DNA of 16,255 bases from Pseudomonadales bacterium (lineage in GTDB: Bacteria; Pseudomonadota; Gammaproteobacteria; Pseudomonadales; Azotimanducaceae): NCBI GenBank assembly GCA_022448765.1, contig JAKUTI010000032.1, positions 1 through 16,255 of the forward strand. Direction: 5' to 3'. Positions within the stretch are counted from its first letter, which is position 1. Each line of letters begins with the position of its first letter. This document shows positions 1-6,743 of this stretch, one piece after another. Position numbers and translations under genes: made by a program. The notes beneath the pieces are model-generated. The model was not told where the DNA came from. It worked only from the letters and a program-made list of their open reading frames with translations, and did not search any database.

Positions 1-57
1 ATCTGATTCATAAGGTTTTTTGGGGGCTTGACTGGAACGAGCGATTCTCTGCGTTCA

Positions 58-86
58 TTGACAAAGGCTGGTCTAGTATGGAGAAT
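58..86 (+). promoter_or_regulatory. Probable sigma-70 promoter of the tRNA-tuf unit
   Basis: A perfect -35 box TTGACA lies at 58-63. At the ideal 17-base spacing is GAGAAT (81-86), which matches four of six -10 positions. The bases after it are C/G rich (CCGCC at 88-92), like the GC-rich discriminators of stringently controlled stable-RNA promoters. Transcription would start near 93, about 20 bases before tRNA-Tyr. The -10 is weak, so this is a good but not certain call. Bases 1-57 hold no gene I can recognise. Confidence 0.6.
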
Positions 87-112
87 TCCGCCTCTTTTGA
101 TTCACGAAACTG

Positions 113-197
113 GGAGGGGTACCCAAGCGGCCAACGGGATCAGACTGTAAATCTGACGGCTCAGCCTTCGTAGGTTCGAATCCTACCCCCTCCACCA
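113..197 (+). tRNA. tRNA-Tyr, anticodon GTA
   Basis: This is an 85-base class II tRNA with a long variable arm and an encoded 3' CCA. The acceptor arm pairs GGAGGGG (113-119) with CCCCTCC (187-193). The T arm is GTAGG-TTCGAAT-CCTAC (170-186). The anticodon loop CTGTAAA puts GTA at 147-149. Length and sequence closely follow E. coli tyrU. It is the first gene of a tRNA-Tyr/Gly/Thr/tuf array, so it is probably cut from a common transcript with the two tRNAs and tuf mRNA downstream. Confidence 0.98.
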
Positions 198-250
198 GAA
201 GTTGCAAGTTGATTAGGGATGGATTAGCGGAGGCAGAGGTGCACAAATTT

Positions 251-324
251 GCGGGTATGGTTTAGTGGTAGAACCTCAGCCTTCCAAGCTGATGGCGCGG
301 GTTCGACTCCCGCTACCCGCTCCA
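251..324 (+). tRNA. tRNA-Gly, anticodon TCC
   Basis: This is a 74-base tRNA ending in the last three bases CCA after discriminator T. The acceptor arm pairs GCGGGTA (251-257) with TACCCGC (314-320). The anticodon stem TCAGC/GCTGA closes loop CTTCCAA with anticodon TCC at 283-285. The order after tRNA-Tyr matches E. coli glyT. The 53-base spacer from tRNA-Tyr holds no visible promoter or terminator, which fits a polycistronic precursor. Confidence 0.98.
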
Positions 325-378
325 GAAAAGATTGAAGTGAATGGCACTTTATTGACTCGTGAGATAGGTAAGAAATCT

Positions 379-454
<76 letters not shown>

Positions 455-552
455 GGTTAGGCGCAATAGTATTGTGATGGATCCTTTTTTCGAGCATGCG
501 ACGGTACTTTCGACGGATTTATCCTGAAACTTTAGGCAAAGGATTTTAGTTA

Positions 553-1749
553 ATGGCCAAAGAGAAATTTGAGCGAACCAAGCCACATATAAATGTGGGT
601 ACGATTGGGCACGTTGACCACGGTAAGACGACGTTGACGGCTGCCCTAACCAAAGTATGTGCTGCGGATATCGGAGGAGAGGTCAAGGAATTTGACCAGA
701 TTGATAACGCTCCGGAAGAGCGCGAGCGCGGAATTACGATTGCCACTTCACATGTTGAGTACGAGACAGCGAATCGTCACTACGCTCACGTGGACTGTCC
801 GGGGCATGCGGATTATGTAAAGAACATGATCACGGGTGCAGCACAAATGGACGGAGCCATTTTGGTGGTTTCAGCGGTTGATGGTCCTATGCCACAAACA
901 CGGGAACATATTTTGCTAGCACGTCAGGTAGGTGTTCCGCGGATTGTGGTCTACGTGAACAAGGCAGACATGTTGGATGAAGGGGAGCGTGAGGAGTTTG
1001 TGGAACTAGTGACTATGGATATTCAAGAGCTGCTAGAGCAGTACGAATTTCCTTCGGACACGCCGATAGTAGTTGGCAGTGCATTGCAGGCTTTGGACGG
1101 AGATGCAGGGGAGCTAGGCACAGAGAGTGTGAAGCAGCTAGTCGCAACGCTAGACGAATACATTCCAGAGCCGGATCGACCCGTCGATGAGCCCTTTTTG
1201 ATGCCAATCGAGGACGTTTTTTCGATATCTGGTCGGGGTACCGTGGTCACGGGTCGGGTTGACCGTGGGATTGTTAATGTTGGAGATGAGATCGAGATTA
1301 TAGGGATCCGGGATACAGAGACGACGACTTGTACCGGGGTCGAGATGTTCCGTAAGTTACTTGACGAAGGTCGGGCAGGCGAAAACATTGGAGTACTATT
1401 GCGGGGTACTAAGCGCGAGGACGTAGAACGCGGTCAAGTACTGGCAAAACCGGGTTCGATCACTCCTCATACGCAATTCGAAGCGACGGTATATGTGTTA
1501 TCGAAGGACGAAGGCGGGCGGCACACACCGTTTTTCAAGGGCTACCGCCCTCAGTTCTACTTTCGGACCACGGATGTCACAGGTTCGGTAGAGCTGCCGG
1601 CTGATGTTGAGATGGTCATGCCTGGCGATAACATCAACATGGATGTGGATCTGATTAGTCCAATTGCGATGGATGAAGGGGTTCGATTCGCAATACGCGA
1701 GGGTGGCAGAACAGTCGGCGCAGGAGTCGTCACAAAAATTGTTAGCTAA
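553..1749 (+). CDS. tuf: Translation elongation factor Tu (EF-Tu)
   Basis: EF-Tu is the cytoplasmic GTPase that brings aminoacyl-tRNA to the ribosomal A site. The 398-residue product has all G motifs: GHVDHGKT (19-26), switch I RGITI (59-63), DCPGH with the catalytic histidine at 85, NKAD (136-139) and GSAL (175-178). Domains 2 and 3 follow from about residue 210 and are highly conserved. AAAGGA at 538-543 serves as ribosome binding site for the ATG. Compared with E. coli (394 residues) there are about three extra residues just after NKAD. Upstream tRNAs give it a tufB-type context, but downstream it adjoins rpsJ, which is tufA-type context. A terminator follows. Confidence 0.98.
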   Translation: MAKEKFERTKPHINVGTIGHVDHGKTTLTAALTKVCAADIGGEVKEFDQIDNAPEERERGITIATSHVEYETANRHYAHVDCPGHADYVKNMITGAAQMDGAILVVSAVDGPMPQTREHILLARQVGVPRIVVYVNKADMLDEGEREEFVELVTMDIQELLEQYEFPSDTPIVVGSALQALDGDAGELGTESVKQLVATLDEYIPEPDRPVDEPFLMPIEDVFSISGRGTVVTGRVDRGIVNVGDEIEIIGIRDTETTTCTGVEMFRKLLDEGRAGENIGVLLRGTKREDVERGQVLAKPGSITPHTQFEATVYVLSKDEGGRHTPFFKGYRPQFYFRTTDVTGSVELPADVEMVMPGDNINMDVDLISPIAMDEGVRFAIREGGRTVGAGVVTKIVS

Positions 1750-1807
1750 ATGCCACCTACCACTACACATGCTGCACGCCGAGAAAAAGCAGGTCTAATC
1801 GTCTTGT

Positions 1808-1830
1808 AGCCCGCTAAAAAGGCGGGTTTT
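1808..1830 (+). terminator. Intrinsic terminator after tuf
   Basis: CCCGC (1810-1814) pairs with GCGGG (1822-1826) around a seven-base A-rich loop. An A-T and a G-T pair at the base (1808-1809 with 1827-1828) extend it, and a TTTT run (1827-1830) follows. The stem is short but purely GC. It separates the tRNA-tuf transcript from the ribosomal protein operon, whose promoter begins six bases later. Confidence 0.75.
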
Positions 1831-1835
1831 CCAAG

Positions 1836-1864
1836 TTTACACTCAGTCGACACGCGAGTATGAT
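1836..1864 (+). promoter_or_regulatory. Sigma-70 promoter of the S10-spc-alpha superoperon
   Basis: TTTACA (1836-1841) matches five of six -35 positions and TATGAT (1859-1864) matches five of six -10 positions, separated by exactly 17 bases. It lies just after the tuf terminator and before rpsJ. Start of transcription would be near 1871, leaving an untranslated leader of about 66 bases. I see no other strong promoter in the rest of the operon, though weak internal ones inside genes cannot be excluded by eye. Confidence 0.8.
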
Positions 1865-1884
1865 TCGCGGTCCGTTCGAGGGGC

Positions 1885-1910
1885 CGATGCTTCGTCTCCC
1901 AGAAGCGTCG
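1885..1910 (+). promoter_or_regulatory. Hairpin in the rpsJ leader
   Basis: CGATGCTTC (1885-1893) pairs with GAAGCGTCG (1902-1910), nine pairs with one G-T, around an eight-base loop (1894-1901). It sits in the short 5' leader about 26 bases before the rpsJ start. In E. coli the 172-base S10 leader binds L4 for feedback control; whether this much shorter leader does so is unknown. There is no T run after it, so it is not a terminator. Confidence 0.55.
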
Positions 1911-1936
1911 TTAATAGCGATTTGGAAAGAAACTAG

Positions 1937-2251
1937 GTGGCTGAAAACCAACGCATTCGTATACGCCTTAAAGCGTTTGACCATCGTTTGATCGACGTAT
2001 CAACGGAAGAAATTGTGGATACGGCTAAACGTACAGGTGCTCAAGTGCTTGGGCCTATTCCGTTACCGACTCGAAAGGAACGCTTTACCGTGCTGATTTC
2101 TCCACACGTCGATAAAGATGCCCGCGATCAATATGAGATCCGAACTCACAAACGACTCATTGACATTGTGGAACCAACCGAAAAAACGGTAGATGCGCTT
2201 ATGAAACTCGATCTTGCGGCAGGAGTGGAGGTACAGATCAGTTTGAATTAA
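1937..2251 (+). CDS. rpsJ: 30S ribosomal protein S10 (NusE)
   Basis: S10 belongs to the head of the small subunit and, as NusE, pairs with NusB in transcription antitermination. The 104-residue product is close to the usual 103 and begins MAENQRIRIRLKAFDHRLID, the standard N-terminus. The start is GTG at 1937, preceded by a GGAAAG element at 1924-1929; no in-frame ATG is available. It is the first gene of the superoperon and lies 73 bases downstream of the -10 box. Unusually, it is followed by a 152-base non-coding stretch before rplC instead of the short spacer seen elsewhere in the operon. Confidence 0.97.
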   Translation: MAENQRIRIRLKAFDHRLIDVSTEEIVDTAKRTGAQVLGPIPLPTRKERFTVLISPHVDKDARDQYEIRTHKRLIDIVEPTEKTVDALMKLDLAAGVEVQISLN

Positions 2252-2261
2252 GGAAGGGATC

Positions 2262-2309
2262 ATGCTCCAACGACGAAAGGTCGTTAGGGAGCTAAAGAGT
2301 CCCGATTAG
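2262..2309 (+). other. Possible 15-codon small ORF between rpsJ and rplC
   Basis: An ATG at 2262 is preceded by AGGAAGGG (2251-2258), one of the strongest ribosome-binding-like sequences in the window, at suitable spacing. The frame runs 15 codons (MLQRRKVVRELKSPD) to TAG at 2307-2309. The peptide is basic. I recognise no homologue. A hairpin (2269-2285) lies inside it. It may be a leader peptide that senses or gates translation of rplC, or a chance ORF. The well-placed binding site is what makes it more than noise. Confidence 0.25.
2269..2285 (+). repeat. Hairpin in the rpsJ-rplC spacer
   Basis: AACGAC (2269-2274) and GTCGTT (2280-2285) are perfect inverted repeats around the loop GAAAG. 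No T run follows, so it is probably not an intrinsic terminator. It may be an mRNA structure, processing site or protein-binding element in the operon-internal spacer. Confidence 0.45.
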
Positions 2310-2331
2310 AGATTTATGAATAATGGTTTAA

Positions 2332-2366
2332 GCGCTTATCCGGAAAAGTCGATAGGCGGTAAGAGC
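2332..2366 (+). repeat. Imperfect stem-loop upstream of rplC
   Basis: GCGCTTATC (2332-2340) pairs with the stretch 2358-2366 (GGTAAGAGC) with one mismatch and one G-T pair, around a loop of about 17 bases. It stands 38 bases before the rplC start codon and leaves the rplC ribosome binding site (2389-2397) single-stranded. It could help set rplC translation, but pairing was judged by eye only. Confidence 0.35.
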
Positions 2367-2403
2367 AACCAAGCGTCGATTTCGAATGAAGGAAAGGTAC
2401 AAC

Positions 2404-3093
2404 ATGCCCACCGGTATAGTAGGCAAAAAACTAGGAATGACACGCGTTTTTGACGACGCGGGCACTTCCACGCCTGTTACCGCTATTTCTGTTGAGCCGA
2501 ATCGAATTACCCAGGTTAAATCGAACGAAGTTGATGGCTATCATGCGGTTCAGGTCACTACGGGCAGTTCGAAGAATAATGCGGTCTCCAAACCGCTTGC
2601 GGGTCACTTTGCGAAGGCTAATATCGAAGCTGGTCGAGGTCTTTGGGAGTTTCGTTTAGGCGATACAACTGACGACTTGATTGTGGGTGGGGAGCTGACG
2701 GTGGATCAGTTCTTCGAGGGTCAAATCGTTGATGTCGTTGGAACTTCGAAAGGTAAGGGGTTTGCTGGCGCTATCAAGCGCTGGAACTTTAGTCATCAAG
2801 ACAATACCCACGGAAATTCAATATCGCACCGTGCGCCGGGCTCCATCGGTCAATGCCAGACCCCGGGGCGGGTATTTAAGGGTAAAAAGATGGCTGGGCA
2901 CCTGGGAAGCGCACGGGTAACCACGCAGAACCTCGTTGTTGTCAGAGTCGATCGCGACAGGAATTTCATGTTAGTAAAAGGCGCCGTGCCGGGATACGTG
3001 GGTGGGGATGTGATTGTTATTCCTGGCATTAAAGCTGGTAGTCAAAATGCTTCAACGTTGAACGAAGCAGAAGTGGATGCAGAGTCCACATGA
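2404..3093 (+). CDS. rplC: 50S ribosomal protein L3
   Basis: L3 binds near the 3' end of 23S rRNA and helps start 50S assembly; its loop reaches the peptidyl transferase centre. The product begins MPTGIVGKKLGMTRVF, which fixes the start at ATG 2404; an upstream in-frame ATG at 2386 would add six residues unlike the family and would break the ribosome binding site GAAGGAAAGG (2388-2397). The conserved loop region includes GSIGQCQTPGRVFKGKK, with the glutamine that PrmB methylates in E. coli. At 229 residues it is about 20 longer than E. coli L3, mainly from an 18-residue tail after the usual end. The stop overlaps the rplD start by four bases. Confidence 0.97.
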   Translation: MPTGIVGKKLGMTRVFDDAGTSTPVTAISVEPNRITQVKSNEVDGYHAVQVTTGSSKNNAVSKPLAGHFAKANIEAGRGLWEFRLGDTTDDLIVGGELTVDQFFEGQIVDVVGTSKGKGFAGAIKRWNFSHQDNTHGNSISHRAPGSIGQCQTPGRVFKGKKMAGHLGSARVTTQNLVVVRVDRDRNFMLVKGAVPGYVGGDVIVIPGIKAGSQNASTLNEAEVDAEST

Positions 3094-3695
3094 ATGTCTC
3101 ACTCGCATCTGGTGATGAATCGTTGGAGCTTTCTGATCTCGCTTTCGATCGAGAATACAATGAAGCTCTGGTTCATCAAGTGGTCACCGCCTTTTTAGCG
3201 GGCGGACGAAGTGGATCGCGTGCCCAGAAAACACGTGCGGAGGTCCGTGGGGGCGGAAGAAAACCCTGGCGACAAAAAGGTACGGGTAGGGCGCGAGCGG
3301 GTTCCATCCGAAGTCCAATTTGGCGGGGAGGTGGTCGCGCGTTTCCGTCGAAGCAACGTGATTTTTCACAGAAAGTAAATCGCAAGATGTATAGGGGAGC
3401 GCTCCGATGCATCCTTTCTGAGTTGATTCGCCAAAGTCGACTCCTCGTCGTAAAAGAATTTGTCGTAGAGACTCATAAATCAAAGGCGTTAGCTGAGAAG
3501 CTAAATGCGATGGATTTAAAGGATGTACTTATTGTGGGAAAAGAACTAAGCAACGAGCTTGTCCTTGGTGCAAGGAATCTTATGTGGGTCGATGTTCTCG
3601 ATGTCCAAAGCATTGATCCGGTCAGCTTGATCAGCCATGAGAAAGTGCTTATGACGGTCGAGGCCTTGAGGGATCTAGAAGAGGTTTTAGGATGA
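3090..3695 (+). CDS. rplD: 50S ribosomal protein L4
   Basis: L4 is an early 23S-binding protein whose long loop lines the peptide exit tunnel. In E. coli it also represses the S10 operon at both transcription and translation. The 201-residue product has the same length as the E. coli protein and carries the loop motif KPWRQKGTGRARAGS followed by IRSPIWRGGG. The ATG start lies in an ATGA overlap with the rplC stop, so translation is probably coupled. No oddity is visible. Whether autoregulation persists is open, since the leader here is short. Confidence 0.97.
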   Translation: MNVSLASGDESLELSDLAFDREYNEALVHQVVTAFLAGGRSGSRAQKTRAEVRGGGRKPWRQKGTGRARAGSIRSPIWRGGGRAFPSKQRDFSQKVNRKMYRGALRCILSELIRQSRLLVVKEFVVETHKSKALAEKLNAMDLKDVLIVGKELSNELVLGARNLMWVDVLDVQSIDPVSLISHEKVLMTVEALRDLEEVLG

Positions 3696-3991
3696 ATCCT
3701 GATCGCCTATACAGTGTTCTACGGGAGCCGCACATATCTGAAAAAATCTCCGTCGTGGGTGAACGATCAAATCAATACGCCTTCAAAGTTGCGTCGGATG
3801 CCACAAAGTTTGAGATCAAGCAGGCGGTGGAAACAATTTTTGAAGTATCGGTCGAAAACGTAACGACTGTTAACGTGAAGGGAAAGGTTAAACGAACTTT
3901 TCGAGGCATGTCGCGTTCTAAGAACTGGAAGAAAGCGTACGTTCGGGTAGCTGACGGTCAAGAAATTGACTTCATCGAGGGTGTCGGCTGA
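3692..3991 (+). CDS. rplW: 50S ribosomal protein L23
   Basis: L23 sits at the exit of the peptide tunnel and is the docking site for trigger factor and SRP. The 99-residue product opens MNPDRLYSVLREPHISEK, the family pattern, and contains the basic loop region around KGKVKRTFRG that contacts 23S rRNA. It overlaps rplD by four bases (ATGA) with AGAGG upstream, and its stop overlaps the rplB start (TGATG). Length matches E. coli (100). Confidence 0.97.
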   Translation: MNPDRLYSVLREPHISEKISVVGERSNQYAFKVASDATKFEIKQAVETIFEVSVENVTTVNVKGKVKRTFRGMSRSKNWKKAYVRVADGQEIDFIEGVG

Positions 3992-4818
3992 TGCCGGTCG
4001 TTAAGGCAAAACCAACGTCGGCTGGAAGACGCTTCGTGGTTAGTTTAGTGGACCCGCATTTACATAAAGGCACCCCGTACAAACAGCTCGTCGAACCTCA
4101 GAGTGGGACAGGAGGAAGGAATTCTGCCGGACGAATCACCACTCGCCATCGAGGCGGTGGGCATAAGCAGCACTATCGGAAGATCGATTTTAGAAGGAAT
4201 AAAGATGGCATTCGAGCGTGGGTGGAGCGCGTCGAATACGATCCGAATCGAACCGCTAATATAGCTTTACTAAAGTACGCTGATGGCGAACGTCGATACA
4301 TCATTGCCGCTCGGACATTGAAGGCAGGTGACGAACTGATGTCCGGAGCTTCCGCACCCATTCGACCGGGCAACGCCATGGCGCTCAAAAGTATTCCTCT
4401 AGGCAGTGTCATTCATTGTGTTGAGCTCAAACCTGGAAAAGGTGCTCAGATGGTCCGTAGTGCGGGTTCTTCTGCTCAATTGGTCGCGCGCGAAGGAATG
4501 TATGCGACGTTGCGCATGCGGTCTGGTGAAATGCGTCGTGTGTTGGCCGATTGTCGGGCGACGATAGGAGAAGTAGGAAGCGGCGAACACAACTTACGTT
4601 CGTTGGGTAAGGCCGGGGCGAAACGATGGCGTGGTGTGCGTCCAACAGTTCGTGGCGTTGCGATGAATCCGGTGGATCATCCACACGGTGGTGGAGAAGG
4701 CAAATCTTCTGGAGGAAGGCACCCTGTATCACCCACGGGAATACCCACGAAAGGATACAAAACACGAAAAAACAAGCGGACCGACAAGCTCATCGTGCGT
4801 CGGCGCGTAAGGAGATAG
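3991..4818 (+). CDS. rplB: 50S ribosomal protein L2
   Basis: L2 is a primary 23S rRNA binder needed for subunit joining and peptidyl transferase function. The 275-residue product (E. coli 273) starts MPVVKAKPTSAGRR and has the OB-fold/SH3-like core with GRITTRHRGGGHKQ in the N-terminal part. The C-terminal NPVDHPHGGGEG motif places the functionally important histidine at residue 230 (His229 in E. coli). The basic C-terminus is typical. It overlaps the rplW stop by one base. Confidence 0.98.
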   Translation: MPVVKAKPTSAGRRFVVSLVDPHLHKGTPYKQLVEPQSGTGGRNSAGRITTRHRGGGHKQHYRKIDFRRNKDGIRAWVERVEYDPNRTANIALLKYADGERRYIIAARTLKAGDELMSGASAPIRPGNAMALKSIPLGSVIHCVELKPGKGAQMVRSAGSSAQLVAREGMYATLRMRSGEMRRVLADCRATIGEVGSGEHNLRSLGKAGAKRWRGVRPTVRGVAMNPVDHPHGGGEGKSSGGRHPVSPTGIPTKGYKTRKNKRTDKLIVRRRVRR

Positions 4819-4822
4819 AGCG

Positions 4823-5098
4823 ATGCCTCGATCTTTGCGTAAAGGACCTTTTGTTGATCTCCATCTCATGAAAAAAGTTGAAAAGGCGAAGGAAACTAAC
4901 GACAAGCGTCCTATTAAGACCTGGTCGCGTCGGTCGATGGTGATGCCTGATATGGTTGGGTTAACGATTTCGGTGCACAACGGCCGACAGCACATCCCAA
5001 TTTTTGTTTCAGAAGATATGGTCGGCCACAAATTGGGCGAGTTCGCACCGACGCGCACCTTTAGAGGTCATGCAGGTGATCGAAGGGCACAACGTTGA
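4823..5098 (+). CDS. rpsS: 30S ribosomal protein S19
   Basis: S19 is a small-subunit head protein that forms a pair with S13 and contacts the A-site tRNA. The 91-residue product (E. coli 92) reads MPRSLRKGPFVDLHLMKKVE at the start and holds HNGRQHIPIFVSEDMVGHKLGEFAPTRTF in its core. A strong AAGGAG (4808-4813) precedes the ATG. The stop codon forms part of the ribosome binding site of rplV. Confidence 0.97.
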   Translation: MPRSLRKGPFVDLHLMKKVEKAKETNDKRPIKTWSRRSMVMPDMVGLTISVHNGRQHIPIFVSEDMVGHKLGEFAPTRTFRGHAGDRRAQR

Positions 5099-5108
5099 GG
5101 ATATCGAG

Positions 5109-5444
5109 ATGTTGGTAGGAGCAACCGCCAGAAAACTCCCTCTCTCGCCCCAGAAAGCGCGGTTGGTGGTTGATCAGATACGTGGCAAATCAGTGGACGA
5201 CGCTCTGAATACGTTGAGTTTTGGAACCCAAAAGGGGGCGCGGTTAGTCCGGAAAGTGCTTGAGTCTGCGATTCACAATGCCGAGCACAACGAAGGGGCA
5301 GATATCGATGAGCTGGTGATAGCGGAGGTATATGTCAACGCGGGTGCAACCATGAAACGTATACGGCCTCGCGCGCGAGGTCGAGCCGATAGAGTGCTAA
5401 AACGCTCGTGTCACGTCACCGTCACCCTGACAGATGAAGGTTAG
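5109..5444 (+). CDS. rplV: 50S ribosomal protein L22
   Basis: L22 lines the exit tunnel with L4; changes in its loop cause macrolide resistance. The reading frame is open from 5004, but the ATG at 5109 gives a product that aligns with E. coli L22 without gaps at the N-terminus (MLVGATARKLPLSPQKARL), and TGAGG at 5096-5100 is well placed for it. The resulting 111 residues match the family (110). The motif RPRARGRADRVLKRSCH near the C-terminus marks the beta-hairpin that reaches the tunnel. Upstream starts at 5004 and 5070 would overlap rpsS deeply. Confidence 0.95.
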   Translation: MLVGATARKLPLSPQKARLVVDQIRGKSVDDALNTLSFGTQKGARLVRKVLESAIHNAEHNEGADIDELVIAEVYVNAGATMKRIRPRARGRADRVLKRSCHVTVTLTDEG

Positions 5445-5453
5445 TTAATTCGT

Positions 5454-6128
5454 ATGGGACAAAAAGTTAATCCAAACGGTATGCGGTTAGGCATCGTTAA
5501 GGAACACACATCCGTCTGGTACGCGGACAAAGAAACCTATGCTGCGTACTTACTGAATGATCTTCAGGTTCGCTCGTTTCTGAGGGACCGCTTGTCGCAA
5601 GCGTCGGTGAGCCGTATCGAAATCGAAAGGCCAGCGCAGACAGCAAGGGTCTCTATTTTTACCGCACGCCCGGGCATCGTAATCGGCAAAAAGGGTGAAG
5701 ACGTCGAGAGATTGCGCGTGATTTTGACTCGAATGATGGGAATGGCTGTCCACATTAATGTTGAAGAAATCCGGAAGCCTGAGATAGATGCTTTGCTGGT
5801 TGCCCAAAATGTAGCGCAACAACTTGAGCGAAGAGTGCAATTCAGACGAGCGATGAGGCGTGTAATCCAGAATGCGATGCGATTAGGTGCTAAAGGGATC
5901 AAGGTTCGTGTAGCAGGCCGCCTCGGCGGGGCTGAAATAGCACGTTCGGAGTCCTACCTCGAGGGGCGCGTACCCCTGCATACTCTTCGGGCCGACATCG
6001 ATTACGCCACGGCTGAGGCGAAGACAACTTATGGCATTTTGGGCGTCAAAGTCTGGATCTTTAAAGGGGAGATCATTGGAGCCTCAGAAGATCAGCTTGG
6101 CGACGTCGCTCCTACGGTCAGCAGTTAG
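5454..6128 (+). CDS. rpsC: 30S ribosomal protein S3
   Basis: S3 forms, with S4 and S5, the mRNA entry channel with helicase activity. The 224-residue product (E. coli 233) begins MGQKVNPNGMRLGI. A type II KH domain has its GKKG loop at residues 78-81, followed by the C-terminal S3 domain with AGRLGGAEIARSE and LHTLRADIDY. A GAAGG element lies rather far upstream (5436-5440), so translation may rely partly on coupling with rplV nine bases away. The C-terminal tail is shorter than in E. coli. Confidence 0.97.
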   Translation: MGQKVNPNGMRLGIVKEHTSVWYADKETYAAYLLNDLQVRSFLRDRLSQASVSRIEIERPAQTARVSIFTARPGIVIGKKGEDVERLRVILTRMMGMAVHINVEEIRKPEIDALLVAQNVAQQLERRVQFRRAMRRVIQNAMRLGAKGIKVRVAGRLGGAEIARSESYLEGRVPLHTLRADIDYATAEAKTTYGILGVKVWIFKGEIIGASEDQLGDVAPTVSS

Positions 6129-6138
6129 GACTTAACTC

Positions 6139-6552
6139 ATGCTTCAACCGAAGAAAACACGTTTTAGAAAGACCCAAAAAGGTCGTAATCGCGGGTTGGC
6201 TATTCGTGGTGGAAGGGTCAGTTTTGGTGAATATGGCCTCAAGGCTACCGGACGAGGTCGCATGACGGCACGGCAGATAGAGGCGGGACGTCGAGCAATG
6301 ACGCGACATGTCCGACGTGGTGGCAAGATATGGATCCGGGTCTTCCCGGACAAACCGATAACGAAAAAACCTCTTGAGGTGCGCCAGGGAAAGGGAAAAG
6401 GCGCAGTGGAATATTGGGTCGCACAGATTCAACCAGGTCGTGTGCTATACGAGATGGAAGGAGTGCCTGAGGACGTGGCACGTGCCGCGTTGACGCTTGC
6501 AGCCTCCAAGCTGCCGTTTAGGACGACGATTGTTCGTCGGTCGGCAATGTGA
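6139..6552 (+). CDS. rplP: 50S ribosomal protein L16
   Basis: L16 organises the A-site tRNA region of the large subunit and joins late in assembly. The 137-residue product begins MLQPKKTRFRKTQKGRNRG. Arg82 in the stretch EVRQGKGKGAVEYWVA corresponds to Arg81 of E. coli, the residue hydroxylated by YcfD (RoxA). AGGA at 6127-6130 is the ribosome binding site. The stop TGA overlaps the start of rpmC by one base (TGATG). Confidence 0.97.
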   Translation: MLQPKKTRFRKTQKGRNRGLAIRGGRVSFGEYGLKATGRGRMTARQIEAGRRAMTRHVRRGGKIWIRVFPDKPITKKPLEVRQGKGKGAVEYWVAQIQPGRVLYEMEGVPEDVARAALTLAASKLPFRTTIVRRSAM

Positions 6553-6743
6553 TGAAAATAGAAGATTTAAGGCCGAAGACTACCGATGAACTCGAGACCG
6601 AACTTGTCAAATTGAGGAAAGAGCATCTTAGTCTACGGATGCAGCGAGCGAGTGAGCAACTGCCCCAAACGCACCTTCTCGGCGAAACAAAAAGGGATAT
6701 CGCACGGGTAAAAACCTTGATTAGGGAGAAGCAAGATGTCTGA
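6552..6743 (+). CDS. rpmC: 50S ribosomal protein L29
   Basis: L29 is a small helical protein near the tunnel exit, next to L23, helping form the trigger factor site. Starting at ATG 6552 the product has 63 residues, exactly the E. coli length, and keeps the pattern LRMQRASEQLPQTHLL and IARVKTLI. A GTG one codon earlier is in frame but the ATG fits the family better. It overlaps rplP by one base and rpsQ by eight. Confidence 0.95.
   Translation: MKIEDLRPKTTDELETELVKLRKEHLSLRMQRASEQLPQTHLLGETKRDIARVKTLIREKQDV

Noticed and set aside
28..57. A second promoter using TTGACT at 28-33
   Set aside because: No -10-like hexamer lies at 16-18 bases spacing.
455..552. A separate tuf promoter between tRNA-Thr and tuf
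   Set aside because: TTGTGA (472-477) has no partner -10 box at usable spacing; cotranscription with the tRNAs is the simpler reading.
1023..1388. A 121-codon minus-strand ORF inside tuf
   Set aside because: It is an antisense shadow of the conserved EF-Tu coding frame, serine/threonine rich, with no own ribosome binding site or recognisable family.
2284..2324. A promoter in the rpsJ-rplC spacer (TATGAA or AATAAT as -10)
   Set aside because: No acceptable -35 box is found at 16-18 bases upstream of either candidate.
4427..4765. Minus-strand ORFs of over 100 codons opposite rplB and similar ones opposite rpsC, rplP, secY and rpsD
   Set aside because: All lie fully within strongly conserved genes in the opposite strand and show no domain or start signal; they follow from the codon composition of the sense genes.
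5004..5108. A longer rplV product starting at 5004
   Set aside because: It would add 35 residues unlike L22 and overlap rpsS by 95 bases; ATG 5109 has a good binding site and the family length.
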